Of a stretch of 64,000 bases of DNA, positions 11,225 to 22,160 are shown piece after piece (the stretch's first letter is position 1; each line of letters begins with the position of its first letter). A program made the position numbers and the translations under genes. The stretch lies in NCBI GenBank assembly GCA_024291935.2, contig CM044320.1, positions 56,548,001 through 56,612,000 of the forward strand, read 5' to 3'. The notes below the pieces were generated by a model. The model did not search any database. It had not been told where the DNA came from and saw only the letters and a program-made list of their open reading frames with translations. The DNA is from Okapia johnstoni. Taxonomy: Eukaryota; Chordata; Mammalia; Artiodactyla; Giraffidae.

Positions 11225-11615
11225 CTTAATGCCTTCAAACCTTGTGGTTTCAAACAAAAACTATTATATTTCATGAATTTGGTGGTTCTGCTGATCTCAA
11301 TGATGTGATCAGCTGGTGGGTAGGCTTGTGGCTGGTGGGCCTAGGATGAACTTGATAGGGACGCATTATCTGTCCTTCCTGTGTTTGTTATATTCCTCCA
11401 CTAGCTTAGCTCAGGCTTGTTCTCATGTTCATGATAGTTAATATACAAGCATCTTTTTAAGCTTCTTCTCAGTCCAATTGACTGCTTTCTCTCATTCTCC
11501 AAAGCAAATCAAATGGCCATGCCCATCGTCAAGGTGAGAAGACAACTAGCCAAGGGTGTGGATACAGGCAAGTGAGAAACATTGGGGCTCAGTGCAATCA
11601 GGTCTAACAGTGAGT
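11225..11615. mobile_element. Probable ancient interspersed repeat, family unresolved
   Basis: Phrases such as 'ggtggttctgctgatctcaa', 'ggctggtgggcctaggatg' and 'aaggtgagaagacaactag' recall an old mammalian repeat (LTR or DNA type) that I cannot name with certainty. A possible L2 fragment (minus) follows near 11698-11800. No coding potential. Confidence 0.3.
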
Positions 11616-11922
11616 TAGAAAACAAAAAGTTCAGGAAAGACTATCATAGATGCCAACAGTCATTACTGTTCAAGGCAGTCATGTTTTACTTTGAAGTTTG
11701 TATTTATTCGTTTATTCATCCATCCGAAATTCATTAGAGGACGATCATGTTTAGACACTGTTCTGGAAGCTGGGACAAACTTTGCATTTAAAATGCTTAC
11801 CTGACAGGACAGGATTTTCTTTGCCCCTGCCACCTTCTGTTTCTTTTCTCATCTTAGATATGTGTTTTCTAAATTAAAATACAGAGATAGAGATTTTGTT
11901 AATATAGTAGTAAGTTTGCTCT

Positions 11923-12117
11923 GGGCTTCCCAGGTGGCTCAGTGGTAAAGAATCCGCCTGCCAATGCAGGAGCTACAGGAGACATGAGTTCCACCCCTGG
12001 GTCGAGAAGATCCCCTGGAAGAGGAAATGGCAACCCACTCCAGTATTCTTTCTTGGAGAATCCCATGGACAGAGGAACCTGGTGAGCTTTAGTCCACGGG
12101 GTCACAAAGAGTCAGAC
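11923..12117 (+). mobile_element. Bov-tA SINE with target-site duplication
   Basis: The order is head 'gggcttcccaggtggctcag', tRNA-like 'cctgccaatgcaggagc', body 'atggcaacccactccag', then the 3' tail 'gtcacaaagagtcagac'. The left flank aagtttgctct (11912-11922) and right flank aagtttactct (12118-12128) match at 10 of 11 positions and bound the insertion. Confidence 0.9.
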
Positions 12118-12128
12118 AAGTTTACTCT

Positions 12129-12809
12129 AAGATATTGTCAGTGTTAATTGAGAAAGATTTGAAGGTCCTGGAGTCTCTTTACACAGGAATATTGCCCCTC
12201 TTGGGTGGAGCTGGGGCTTGGAATTAGAGGAAGGGGGTAGAAAAGGACCAGTGAGTTGATGTGGGGCAGGGAGAGATGGAAGAGGGAAGAAATCGAGAAA
12301 GAGAATGTGAAACTTCAGGTGGTTTATTTGAGGTGGAAAATTAACTGAAAGATGACTTTATGAGAAAGCAAAGAAGTTTTTTTGCATCTTCCTCTGGTTT
12401 CCATGTGTGTGCATAATTGGCAAGTGCTTTTCTGTAATATGTTGCCGTAATACGATCTCCCAGACCTTGTGGGGATAACTAGGGCATTTCATTATGTAGG
12501 AATATTGGAGAGTTCATCATTTAGCTTGCTGGGTTCTTCCCCTCACGTTCCCTGACACCTACCCAGACTTCCCTTCATCCTTATCACGTACCAGTCACTA
12601 TCAACTTTCTTTGGCGTTAGGAGTCTCTCCCTTAACCATGATCTTGATATGTTAGTTATTTTAATTTTGCCTTCTGTAGAATTCTAGCATTATCATCTTC
12701 TTGATCTTTATTTTTCAACACCATTCCCAAATCCTAGCTTCCAGCAGATTATGTCGACTCTGATTTCATTCATTTGTGGGATATTTAGAGAGCTTCAGAT
12801 AATACTAGG
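12129..12809. other. No gene seen; unclassified DNA
   Basis: No long frame, no repeat recognised. Purine-rich around 12230-12310. Confidence 0.5.
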
Positions 12810-13010
12810 CAAATAATAACAATTGAGTGCTTACTATCTAAGCACTCAGTGTTACTATTCTAAGCACTTTTGCTGTGTACATCAACCTTACAACAATGAT
12901 GTGATTATTCTTATTATAGATGAGGGAATGGAAGCACAGAGAGGTCAGACAACTTGTTTGAAATAACAGAATTGGTGGCAGGGCTGAATTTGAATCCAAG
13001 TGGTCAGATG
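12810..13010 (-). mobile_element. MIR SINE
   Basis: The order of landmarks is that of a MIR in reverse: 'gagtgcttactat', 'ttctaagcactttt', 'tagatgagggaatggaagc', 'acagagaggtcagacaactt', then 'gaatttgaatccaag'. Confidence 0.75.
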
Positions 13011-13114
13011 CATTTACACTCAATAAATAAGGGCCATTCCTGACTGCAAGGAATGACAACGCCTTCATTTTCTGTTCCTTTCTTCTGTTAGGCTCATTAG
13101 AGGACAGAAATGGT

Positions 13115-13447
13115 ATGGACCTAACAGAAGCAGAAGATATTAAGAAGAAGTGGCAAGAATACACAGAAGAACTATACAAAAAAGATCTTCATGACCCAGA
13201 TAATCACGATGATGTGATTACTCACACTCACCTAGAGCCAGACATCCTGGAATGTGAAGTCAAGCGGGCCTTAGGGAATATCACAACGAATAAAGCTAGT
13301 GGAGGTGATGGAATTCCAGTTGAGTTATTTCAAACCCTAAAAGATGATGCTGTGAAAGTGCTGCACTCAATATGCCAGCAAATTTGGAAAACTCAGCAGT
13401 GGCCACAGGACTGGAAAAGGTCTGTTTTCATTCTAATCCCAAAGTAA
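13115..13447 (+). pseudogene. BovB copy C linker and RT N-terminal fragment
   Basis: The 110-codon frame contains EYTEELYKKDL, NKASGGDGIPVELFQ and the KVLHSICQQIWKTQQWPQDW segment typical of BovB before the RT fingers. It ends at a stop (PK then taa) where other BovB copies continue. Confidence 0.9.
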
Positions 13448-13510
13448 GGCCATGCCAAAGAATGCTCAAACTACCACACAACTGCACTCATCTCACACGC
13501 TAGTAAAGTA

Positions 13511-14356
13511 ATGCTCAAAATTCTCCAAGCCAGGCTTCAGCAATACGTGAACCGTGAACTTCCAGATGGTCAAGCTGGATTTAGAAAAGGCAGAGGAACC
13601 AGAGATCAAATTGCCAACATCCACTGGATCATCGAAAAAGCAAGAAAATTTCAGAAAAACATCTATTTCTGCTTTATTGACTATGCCAAAGCCTTTGACT
13701 GTGTGGATCACAATAAACTGTGGAAAATTCTTAAAGAGATAGGAATACCGGACCACCTGACCTGCCTCTTGAGAAACCTGTATGCAGGTCAGGAAGCAAC
13801 AGTTAGAACTGGACATAGAACAACAGACTGGTTCCAAATAGGGAAAGGAGTACATCAAGGCTGTATATTGTCACCCTGCTTATTTAACTTATATGCAGAG
13901 TACATCATGAGAAACGCTGGGCTGGAGGAATCACAAGCTGGAATCAAGATTGCTGGGAGAAATATCGATAACCTCAGATATGCAGATGACACCACCCTTA
14001 TGGCAGAAAGTGAAGAAGAACAGAAGAACCTCTTGATGAAAGTGAAAGAGGAGAGTGAAAAAGTTGGCTTAAAGCTCAGCATTCAGAAAACTAAGATCAT
14101 GGCATCTGGTCCCATCACTTCATGGGAAATAGATGGGGAAACAGTGGAAACAGTGGCTGACTTTATTTTGGGGGGCTCCAAAATCACTGCAGATGGTGAT
14201 TGCAGCCATGAAATTAAAAGACGCTTACTCCTTGGAAGGAAGCTTATGACCAACCTAGACAGCATATTAAAAAGCAGAGACATTACTTTGTCAACCAAGG
14301 TCCATCTAGTTAAGGCTATGGTTTTTCCAGTAGTCATGTATGGATGTGAGAGTTGA
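13511..14356 (+). pseudogene. BovB copy C reverse transcriptase, 281-codon open frame
   Basis: The frame starts at an internal ATG (MLKILQARLQQ) and holds the RT core in order: GFRKGRGTRDQ (about residue 22), motif A with FIDYAKAFDCVD (about 55-66), QGCILSPCLFNLYAEY (about 115-130), the catalytic YADDT (about 158-162) and KIMASGPITSW (about 198). Both catalytic aspartate motifs are intact. It stops at 14354-14356 inside CESW, where a TGA replaces Trp; the C-terminal region continues in another frame (14385-14624). It lacks endonuclease and N-terminal sequence, so a working element is not encoded. It is the longest frame in the window. Confidence 0.92.
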
Positions 14357-14765
14357 ACTATAAAGAAAGCTGAGCATCGCAGAATTGATGCTTTTGAACT
14401 GTGGTGTTGGAGAACTCTTGAGAGCCCCTTGGACTGCAAGGAGATCCAACCAGTCCATCCTAAAGGAGATCAGTCCTGGGTGTTCATTGGAAGGACTGAT
14501 GTTGAAGGTGAAACTCCAATACTTTGGCCACCTGATGCAAAGAGCTGATTCATTTGAAAAGACCCTCATACTGGGAAAGATTGAGGGCAGGAGGAGAAGG
14601 GGACAACAGAGGATGAGATGGTAGGATGGCATCACCGACTCAATGGACATGGGTTTGGGTGGACTCTGGGAGATGGTGATGGACAGGGAAGCCTGGTGTG
14701 CTGTGGTCCATGCGGTTGCAAAGAGTCAGACACGACAGAGTGACTGAACTGAAATGAACTGAATG

Positions 14766-15735
14766 ACAAAATTAAAAAAATCTGGACGTTTCATAATCCA
14801 CTTGACGGCATCTGCTCTCCTGGGGTTTCTGAAAATCACGTCAAAGCTGACCATCTCCCAGTTATACACCTTGTTCTCTTCTCTGAAGATATTTTCCTAT
14901 TTCTCTGATTCTGTTTTCCTGTTTCCATGACTCATTTTTATTCCTTCTCTTCTCACCTATCTGTGGGCATTTTCCAGTGTTCTGTGCTGTGAGCTTTTTA
15001 GCTCATCTTTTTACTTTCTCCTTCAGAGAAAATGTGGTCATATAATTTATTGCCCAAATTGGGACACTGTTGCCTGGCACAAATGCTAAACTGGATGTGA
15101 TGTCAGGGCAGTAGGAGTAAACCAGGACTGCAGCCTTTCCCGTGTCTCTCAGTTCCACATTTTCAACCCCTTACTAGTGGTTTCTGTGTCTGTTCAGGGC
15201 TTCAGATTCCACATATACTAAATCACACTCTTCATATTTTTTTCTTTCCTTTTCTAACCAACTATTCCTGATTTCTTTACTTCTGCCATCTTGCAGCAAC
15301 TGAGACTTGAAAGCTTGGGTCATTTCTGAGTGCTCCCCATAGACACGGCCGATGACATCAGTGTCTAGGTCTACTGATTTGGCTTTTATAATGTTCTATT
15401 TCACTCCTTCCTTTCCATTTTTCAGTGCTGCTATTTTGGTTCAGGCCTTTATCACTTCAAGCCAGTACTATTTTGGTAGCCTAATCCCAAATGAACTTTT
15501 AAAACTGTGCTTTCTCCTACTTATCCTGGAACTCTATACATATCTAGTCCAGATCCTTTACTGTCTCCTGTCCTGTACAGAATACTTTGGCTTTCAGTAG
15601 TTTGATTATGATGTATGAATATCTTTGAGTTTATCCCATTTGAAGTTTGTTGAGTTTCTTGGATGCAATTAATGCTTATTTTTTCCTTTACAATTGGCTG
15701 TTATTTTTACAAATATTCTTATCTTACCTTTTCTC
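14766..15735. other. No gene seen; T-rich unclassified DNA
   Basis: The frame at 15352-15600 has many hydrophobic residues simply because the strand is T-rich. No exon or recent repeat recognised. Confidence 0.5.
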
Positions 15736-16763
15736 TCCATATCTTCTTTATCCATTCATTTGTCAATAGACATTTAGGGTGTTTCCATGTCTTGGCTATT
15801 GTGAAGAGTGCTGCTATGAAGACAGAGATGCATGTATCTTTTTGAATTAGAGTTTTGTCTGGATATATGCCCAGGAGTGGGATTTCTGGATCATAGGGTA
15901 ATTCAATTTTCAATTTTCTGAGGAACCTCCATTCTGTCTTCCACAGTGACTGCATCAACTTACATTTCCACCAGCTGTGTAGGAGGGGTCCCTTTTCTCC
16001 ATACCCTCTCTAGCATTTATTATTTGTTGAATTTTAAATGATGGTCATTCTGATTTGTGTGAGGTGGTACCTTGTTATAGTTCTGATTTGCGTTTCTCTG
16101 ATAATTAACGATGTTGAGCATTTTTTCACGTGTCTATTGGCTGTCTGTATTTCTCCATTAGGAGAAATATCTATTTAGGCCTTCTGCCCATTTTTCAAAT
16201 AGGTTGCTTATTGTTTTGAGTTATATGAGCTGTTTGTATATTTTGAAAATTAAGCGCTTGTTGGTTATATAGTTTGCAAATACTTTCTCCCGTTCTGTAG
16301 GTTGCCCTTTCATTTTGTTTATGGTTTCTTTTGCTGTGCAAAAGCTTGTAAGTTTGATTAGGTCCCATTTATATGTTTTGTTTCTATTGGCCTGAGAGCT
16401 TGACCTAAGAAAACACTGGTATGATTTACACCAGAGAGTATTTTTCGTATGTTCTTTTCTAGGAATTTTATGGTGTCATGTCTTTTGTTTAAATCTTTAA
16501 GTCATTTTGATCTAATTTTTGTGTATGGTAAGAGGGTGTGTTTTAACTTTACTGCTTTACATGAGATTGTTCAACTTTCCCAGCACCACTTGCCAAAGAG
16601 ACTGTTTTCTCATTATATATTTTTGTGTCTTTTGTTGAAAGTTGATAGACTGTAGGTGTGTGGGCTTATTTCTGGTCTCTCTAGTCTCTGCCATCGATCC
16701 CTGTGTCTGTTTTTGTGCCAGTGTGCTGTTTTGATTACTGTAGCTTTGTAGTATTGTCAGACT
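15736..16763 (-). mobile_element. Old L1 ORF2/3' region fragment
   Basis: The T-rich strand shows a reversed L1: 'ttctttatccattcatttg', 'gggtgtttccatgtcttggc', 'tatatgcccaggagtggga', 'ctttctcccgttctgtaggt', and 'ttggcctgagagcttgacc'. A minus-strand frame at 15719-15958 reads [16 protein letters not shown], an L1 ORF2 C-terminal signature. Its divergence suggests an L1MA/L1MB-age element. Confidence 0.8.
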
Positions 16764-17207
16764 GGATAACTTCAATTGCTGTTTTGTCGGGGTCATGGAG
16801 TCTTTCCTCTGTATGCTCAAATATACTAAGTGCTCTACTGAATTTCTCATTTCGGTTATTGTACTTTTCAACTCAATAATTTTGGTTCTTTTTAATAATT
16901 GCCGTCTTTTTATTGATAGTCTCTCTTTGGTGAGACATTGTTCTTCTACTCTTCTTTAGTTCTGTAGACATAAGTTTCTTTAGTTCTTTTAACATCTTTA
17001 TCTAAGTTGAAGTCTTCGTCTAGTAATTCTGATACACAGCTACTTTAGGAACAGTTGATATTTATTGCCCCTCACATCCTATATGGGCCTTATTCACCTG
17101 TTTCTTTGTATGTCTCATAATTTTTTGTTAAAATTGGAACATCTGAAATAATGTAATATAGGAACTCTGGAAGTCAGACTCCACTCCGCTGCTCATCCTC
17201 ACCTGGA

Positions 17208-17280
17208 TTTGTTGTTGCTGGTTGTTCTGGTTGTTGCTGCTGCTGTGGCTTTGCTGCTGTTGTTGTTTGTTTGTTTGTTT
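17208..17280. repeat. GTT/GCT-rich simple repeat
   Basis: Degenerate tandem gttgttgct and gtttgtttg units inside the ancient L1 5' region. Confidence 0.75.
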
Positions 17281-17441
17281 TCCTGTTTAGTGACTTTCCT
17301 GAACTAATTCTGTAAAGTCTGTATTCTTTGTTGTGTGTGGTCACTGCAGTCTCTGCTCAGTTAGCTTAGTGGTCAGTTAATGATAAGACAGAGATTTCCT
17401 TAAATGCTTTGCACTAATAAATCTTGAAGCCTCGGCAAGGC

Positions 17442-17474
17442 TGTGTGTGTGTATGTGTGTGTGTTTGTGTGTGT
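17442..17474. repeat. TG microsatellite
   Basis: Interrupted (TG)n of about 33 bp, inside the ancient L1 region. Confidence 0.9.
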
Positions 17475-17743
17475 CAGAAAATGTTTTTAATGCTGTGGCC
17501 GACAGTTTACAACACTACCTTAGTCTGTATTTCCTGCTTGTCCAGAGCTTCATGGTCAGCCAGAGGTGAGAATTATATCTAGCCCTGCAAAAGACCTTCT
17601 AAGCATCCAAAAATAGGCCACAACCCTTCACAGTTTCGTCTGGACATTCCATTCTCCAGCTTTTCCTCTTAAGTTTTTGGTTAGCATCTCATTTGTCCCA
17701 GCTGTTACTGCTCCTCAGTGAGCTAATATTAAGCAATCGGTGC

Positions 17744-17938
17744 TGATTGTTTTTGAACAATGGCTCAAGGGGAAAAGGCTGTTTTTGCTGAATGAGCTCT
17801 GAATCAGGAGGAATAAAGATGAACCTTGAAAGTGGGGGCTTTCAGGGATGTGCCAGGTAGGTCAAGTAGTGGAATGGGGCTTTTGAATAGCCCCAAATCC
17901 ATTCTTCCCCTTCTAATGGTTTCTAGGTTGCTGGTATT
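17744..17938 (+). repeat. Left arm of a near-perfect inverted duplication (195 bp)
   Basis: This arm, from tgattgtttttg to ctggtatt, is the reverse complement of 19934-20136. I compared the two base by base: one substitution and one 8-bp difference (tttctagg is present twice in the right arm). The arm lies in otherwise continuous old L1 sequence, so it is probably the parent copy. Confidence 0.95.
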
Positions 17939-18204
17939 CATGACTGTTGTGATTGCAATGTTGTCGGTTTTCAAGATCATTGCAGAGCTAGTGAGAGAGG
18001 AATGGGAATAGGGCTAGTTAAACAAAACTCCTTGCTTTTTATGGAGATTCATCTACTGTTTTGAATAAATACACCTTGGTTTGTTAAAAACTTTGGCTAA
18101 TTTCTAGAGTTCTGAAAAAGATAATTTTGACAATTTCCGCTAGTTTTCTCATTGCTTTTTTATGGGAGGAGTGTATTTTTAGAGTTCCTTACTCTGTCAC
18201 TCAG

Positions 18205-18405
18205 GCCTCCCAGGTGGCTCAGTGGTAAAGAATCCACCTGCCAATGTAGGAGTTGCGGGTTTGATCCCTGGGTCAGGAAGATCCTTGCAGCCCACTCCAA
18301 TATTTTGGCTGGGAAATCTTATGAACAGAGGAACCTGGTGGGCTACAGTCCACGGGGTTGTAAAGAGTCAGATATGACTTAGTGACTGAGCACACACACA
18401 TGCAG
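18205..18405 (+). mobile_element. Bov-tA SINE in the spacer of the inverted duplication
   Basis: Head 'cctcccaggtggctcagtgg', tRNA-like 'ggtttgatccctgggtcagg', body and tail 'gagtcagatatgacttag' are all present. A small internal deletion removes 'cccctggagaaggaaatg'. Flanks tctgtcactcag (18193-18204) and tctgttattcag (18406-18417) agree at 10 of 12 positions. Confidence 0.88.
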
Positions 18406-18417
18406 TCTGTTATTCAG

Positions 18418-19139
18418 AAGTCAGAATCTTTGCATAAAATGCTTTGAGTTTCATTTTCCATGTAATGAAATTCCTTTAATCAATTTCTGCATTTCTAAAC
18501 CTTTCTCTGACCATAGCAGCTGAAAGAGATTAAAAAAATTTTTTTTTCTACCGTATATTGCTTGTATCACTTATGCCATTACCCTGAAACTTTGGTGTTT
18601 ATAAAAATAACTTCCAGAGATCTGGTTCAGGAGAGTTGGAGAAAGACTAAAGGATCTACATTTTAAGCAAGTCCTAGGGAACTGGGGTGCTCACTAGCTC
18701 ATAGACCAAATTTTAAGGAACACAGATCTAAATGATATTCTTAATACTTAACATATATCAACATATATATTATATATATATATATTTATTTATTTTATTT
18801 TTTTTTAATATCTGTATCTTCTCTACTAAAATACTCTTTGTATACAGGAGCAATGTCCTGCACACTCTGAATCCTCAAAAAATTCAATCTTATAGGCAAT
18901 CTTCTAGAAGTTTGCTGAATGAATCAATAAATAAGAGCATTGTTTTCATGGGCAATAAGTTCTTAATTCCACACTAGGACTGACCAAGTAAAACTTCTGG
19001 AATTTGTAAACTCATTGGTAAATTGAAAATTGCCAGCAATTGCTTTCTTAATTAAGAAAGCAGTTGATTTTGTAGAGATTTGAATTTAGAAAAATGACTC
19101 CAATTGTTTTCACAAATGATTTTTTTTTAATTTTGGACA
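18418..19139. other. No gene seen; AT-rich DNA with an AT microsatellite
   Basis: An alternating AT tract lies at about 18755-18785, followed by a T run. The frame at 18732-18977 is driven by that composition. Confidence 0.55.
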
Positions 19140-19529
19140 TTGTCTATGCATCTATAGAAATTCAATTTGGGTCTTTTTGTATTACCATGTCTCTAGTTAA
19201 CATTTTAAACACATGAAACACAGTTGTAATAACTGTTTTAATGTCTTATCTGTTAATGCTAACATCTGTGTCAATTCTAATTTCCTTTTTGTCCTCATTT
19301 TTGGTTGTATTTTTCTGGTTCTTTGCATATCTGGTAATTTTCTGTTTGAATAGAAGACACTGAACTTTACATTGTTATAACTGGATATTTTTGTATAACT
19401 ATTAATATTCTTGAGCCTTTGTCATGGGAACAATTAACTTACTTGAAAACATTTGTTCTTTTGGGGTCTTGCTTTTAAGGTTTATTTTGAGGAGCAGGGA
19501 AACATTTAGTCTTGGGTTAATTATTCCCT

Positions 19530-19583
19530 CTGGCTACAGTCCATTGGGTTGCAAAAGAGTCAGACATGACTTGGCGACTAAAC
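19530..19583 (+). mobile_element. Very short 5'-truncated Bov SINE insertion (54 bp)
   Basis: Only the BovB-type tail is present (ctggctacagtccattggg, then agtcagacatgacttggc). It is flanked by a perfect 11-bp duplication, aattattccct, at 19519-19529 and 19584-19594, which shows a true retrotransposition and not a decayed full SINE. Confidence 0.9.
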
Positions 19584-19601
19584 AATTATTCCCTATTGTC
19601 A

Positions 19602-19645
19602 GTGCAAGTCACTTCTGTGCAAGTCACTTCTGTGCAAATCATTCT
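19602..19645. repeat. 15-bp tandem repeat, nearly three units
   Basis: The unit gtgcaagtcacttct occurs at 19602-19616 and 19617-19631, then a diverged partial unit to about 19645. Confidence 0.9.
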
Positions 19646-19933
19646 ACTCAGTGTCCCATGAATCATGAGGTTTTCCAATGTGGATGGTGGGAACAGCTGG
19701 GCATTGCTCCCTTTAAACTTTTCAGGTGGTTTCTTCAGATATCTGGAGTTATGTCTCATACCTCTTCTCTCTGGTACTCTGTCTTATGAGTTCTAGCTGT
19801 CTTGGTCTTCCCATACTCCTAGCTCTCTCTCTTTGTCTCAGGTTGTCTACTGGGCTTTGCCATGATTCCCTCTCTCTGTGTTGTGTCATGGAGCTTTTTC
19901 AAGGCAGTAAGCTCAATTTCAAGGCAGCCTAGA

Positions 19934-20136
19934 AATACCAGCAACCTAGAAACCTAGAAACCATTAGGAGGGGAAGAATGGATTTGGGGCTATTCAAAAG
20001 CCCCATTCCACTACTTGACCTACCTGGCACATCCCTGAAAGCCCCCACTTTCAAGGTTCATCTTTATTCCTCCTGATTCAGAGCTCATTCAGCAAAAACA
20101 GCCTTTTCCCCTTGAGCCATTGTTCAAAAACAATCA
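19934..20136 (-). repeat. Right arm of the inverted duplication (203 bp)
   Basis: Reverse complement of 17744-17938 with one substitution and an extra 8-bp tttctagg unit. It interrupts a different part of an old L1, so it looks like the inserted copy. The spacer between arms is 1,995 bp. Confidence 0.95.
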
Positions 20137-20330
20137 AGGGCTAGATCAATTGTATGGTTAACCTCATTTGTTTTCTGTGTTTCAGGAATCATTGTTCTTT
20201 GTTGCCTATGTTCTATGCCTTGAAAACTATTATTTCATATACTTGTCCACTGTTTGATTTAGTTGGGAAGGTAAATCTGGTCCCTTCTATCTAGTCTTGG
20301 CCAGCAGCGGGAGTCTCTGGGAGTGTTTTA

Positions 20331-21835
20331 AACACCAACTTACTAGTACTGTGACCAAGCCTGAAGAGCAAGTTACATGTGGTTCCTAAATAGACCTTTT
20401 CTTCTCAAAAAATATTCCATTAATTTGTTACTTTTACCATTTGACATCCATGGTTATTACTGATAGCTGTCTTCATCAACTCAATTTACTCTTTAGCAGG
20501 GTGCTGATAGAGTGGATTCTACTTTTAATTGGAAAGATATTATTGCACTCATTTTGAGAAGAAGAAAATTGCCTTCTTTGAACTGAACATCAGTGTTTCA
20601 GTTGTATGTAGGTTGTGGGGGTGAAAATCTATTCAGTGTACTGGCCTGATTTGAAAGAGTTCACCTGTTATTAGATAGTGGGCAGCTAGCCACTGGTTTA
20701 ACCAAACTCCACGTTTGTCTGGCTTTGTCTTTCTTGTATATTTCCCTGTGTTTCTGAGAGGATGATAGATATTCTATGAAAAAAAAGTTGCTTTGTTGCC
20801 AGGTGTTTGCGCATCTTGGTGTAAATCAGATATATTTACCTCAGAGCTTCTCAGAGCCTTGCTATAATGATATGCATACGGTTCTGCAGGCAGGTATACA
20901 GTATGAGGCCTTTTCCAAACTTACTTAACTACCAGACCATATTTTCTTAAAGTATCTCTTGGGGTTGGTGTTCCACAGACTATATGTTATAAAATGCTAT
21001 GATAGAGGTACATGAAAATGTAGAGCGTAGATTGCTTTCTAGAACATACCATCAGAAGTCTTTCAAGTCAAGACCCAGGAAATTTCCTTTTCCTCTTAAT
21101 TTCCTTCTCTAATCATTTTGCAAGTCCTTGCCACACAGAAATGCTGAATCAAGCACTTGATAAGTACTATGGCAGTTAACGAAAAGTAAGATAAGCTATT
21201 TGTTTGGTCTGGGCCTCAGTTTATTCATGTGTGAAGTAAGAAGGTTGGCTTATGATTATTAATATCTCTCCCATCTCTTTAATTCTATAATTTTGTACTT
21301 TTTTGATTCAGAAAGCATGATCCCTGATCCCAAGCTGCTCACTGTCTAGTGTGGGATACAAGGCTAATGCACATAATGTTAACTAGAAAACAGTTCAAAA
21401 TGGTGCATATCACTGTCCCAGATTGTGTGGTGCAGATTAGAGGTGCTATACAAAAGCAGAAAGGGGAAACCAGTGAGGCCAGAACACTTCTACTTCTGTT
21501 TTTTCTCGCTACATTAGGCACTCAACAGAGCCCCTAAAACAATGATTTAGCGGGAATGTATTTGGTTATGGAGATATAAAATGCATTTACTATGTGGAAG
21601 GACTTTGTTCCATGTCTACTTAAGCTCACTTAATAACAGTGCAGAGGTTAGCTACAGTGTGAGATTAAAGAAAACATCTCTATTGGTATAAGCATTTAAT
21701 ATTCACTAAAACAGTCATTAGGTCACTAACGTTTTTTACCGAATCTGAAGACTTGAACTAAAACTAGGTCAAAGGCATGAATAGGATCCTAGAATGTTGA
21801 AGCTGAAAGAGTCTTGAGGGATCACCAAAGTACAA
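20331..21835. other. No gene seen; unclassified, presumably old or single-copy DNA
   Basis: A faint MIR-like phrase (ctgggcctcagtttattc) occurs near 21210. Frames at 21339-21537 overlap on opposite strands and have no family resemblance. Confidence 0.45.
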
Positions 21836-22022
21836 GGTCAGCAAACTTTTTCTGTACAGGGCCAGGTAGTCAATGTTTTAGATAGACTGTTAGATCACTG
21901 TTGCAACTATTCAACTATACCTTTGAAGTGCAAACACAGCCATAGACAACATGTAAATGATTGGGCATGGCTGCATTTCAATAAAACTTTACATACAGAA
22001 ACAAGAAGCTTATGGGCTCTGG
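21836..22022 (+). mobile_element. hAT-Charlie-type DNA transposon fragment
   Basis: The stretch begins 'aggtcagcaaactttttctg', passes 'agggccaggtagtcaatgtt' and 'acagccatagacaacatg', and ends 'aataaaactttacatacag'. This is the pattern of a non-autonomous hAT element of the MER1/Charlie group. The far inverted repeat is missing or unrecognisable. Confidence 0.6.
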
Positions 22023-22071
22023 TTGAAGATGAAGACCAGAGTAGTTTGGCGTTTGATCAAGATCACAGAAA

Positions 22072-22160
22072 TATGGCCTGAATTGTGTTCCCCACCCTCC
22101 AATTCATAGAGATGTAATTAAGGTTAAATGAGGTCATAGTGGAAGCCCTAACTGCCCTGC
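22072..22160 (+). mobile_element. MLT1 (ERVL-MaLR) LTR fragment, sense
   Basis: Phrases 'cctgaattgtgttcccc' and 'taattaaggttaaatgaggt' match the start of an MLT1 LTR with an internal deletion between them. No internal retroviral genes are present. Confidence 0.6.

Larger units (their letters stand above)
13095..14765 (+). mobile_element. BovB LINE copy C, 5' truncated, with the best-preserved RT frame
   Basis: It starts in the linker before the RT domain (GMDLTEAEDIKKKWQEY) and runs to the BovB 3' tail with 'gtcagacacgac' and the short gaactgaa-type terminal repeat. The endonuclease is absent, as in a 5'-truncated insertion. Two large frames, 13115-13447 and 13511-14356, cover most of the RT region. 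Confidence 0.95.
16775..18060 (-). mobile_element. Ancient L1 5' region (L1M type)
   Basis: Landmarks of the reversed old L1 5' region include 'agtctttgtctagtaa'-like text near 17010, 'ttttttgttaaaattggaac' near 17120, a GTT/GCT-rich stretch, and 'agtgctgattg' near 17740. It includes the left arm of the inverted duplication, and sequence on both sides of that arm appears collinear with the L1. Confidence 0.55.
19140..20330 (-). mobile_element. Ancient L1 5' region (L1M type), interrupted
   Basis: Reversed old L1 5' text is recognisable: 'gtaataactgttttaatgtc', 'aatattcttgagcctttgtc', 'ttttggggtcttgctttta', 'catgaatcatgaggttttcc', and after the inverted copy 'gttgcctatgttctatgcct'. It is interrupted by a 54-bp SINE piece (19530-19583) and by the inverted right arm (19934-20136). 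Confidence 0.55.

Noticed and set aside
11923..12117. tRNA-like segments in SINEs as possible tRNA genes
   Set aside because: The tRNA-like heads here and in the other Bov-tA and CHR elements are decayed and attached to SINE bodies; none could fold as a full tRNA with discriminator and flanks.
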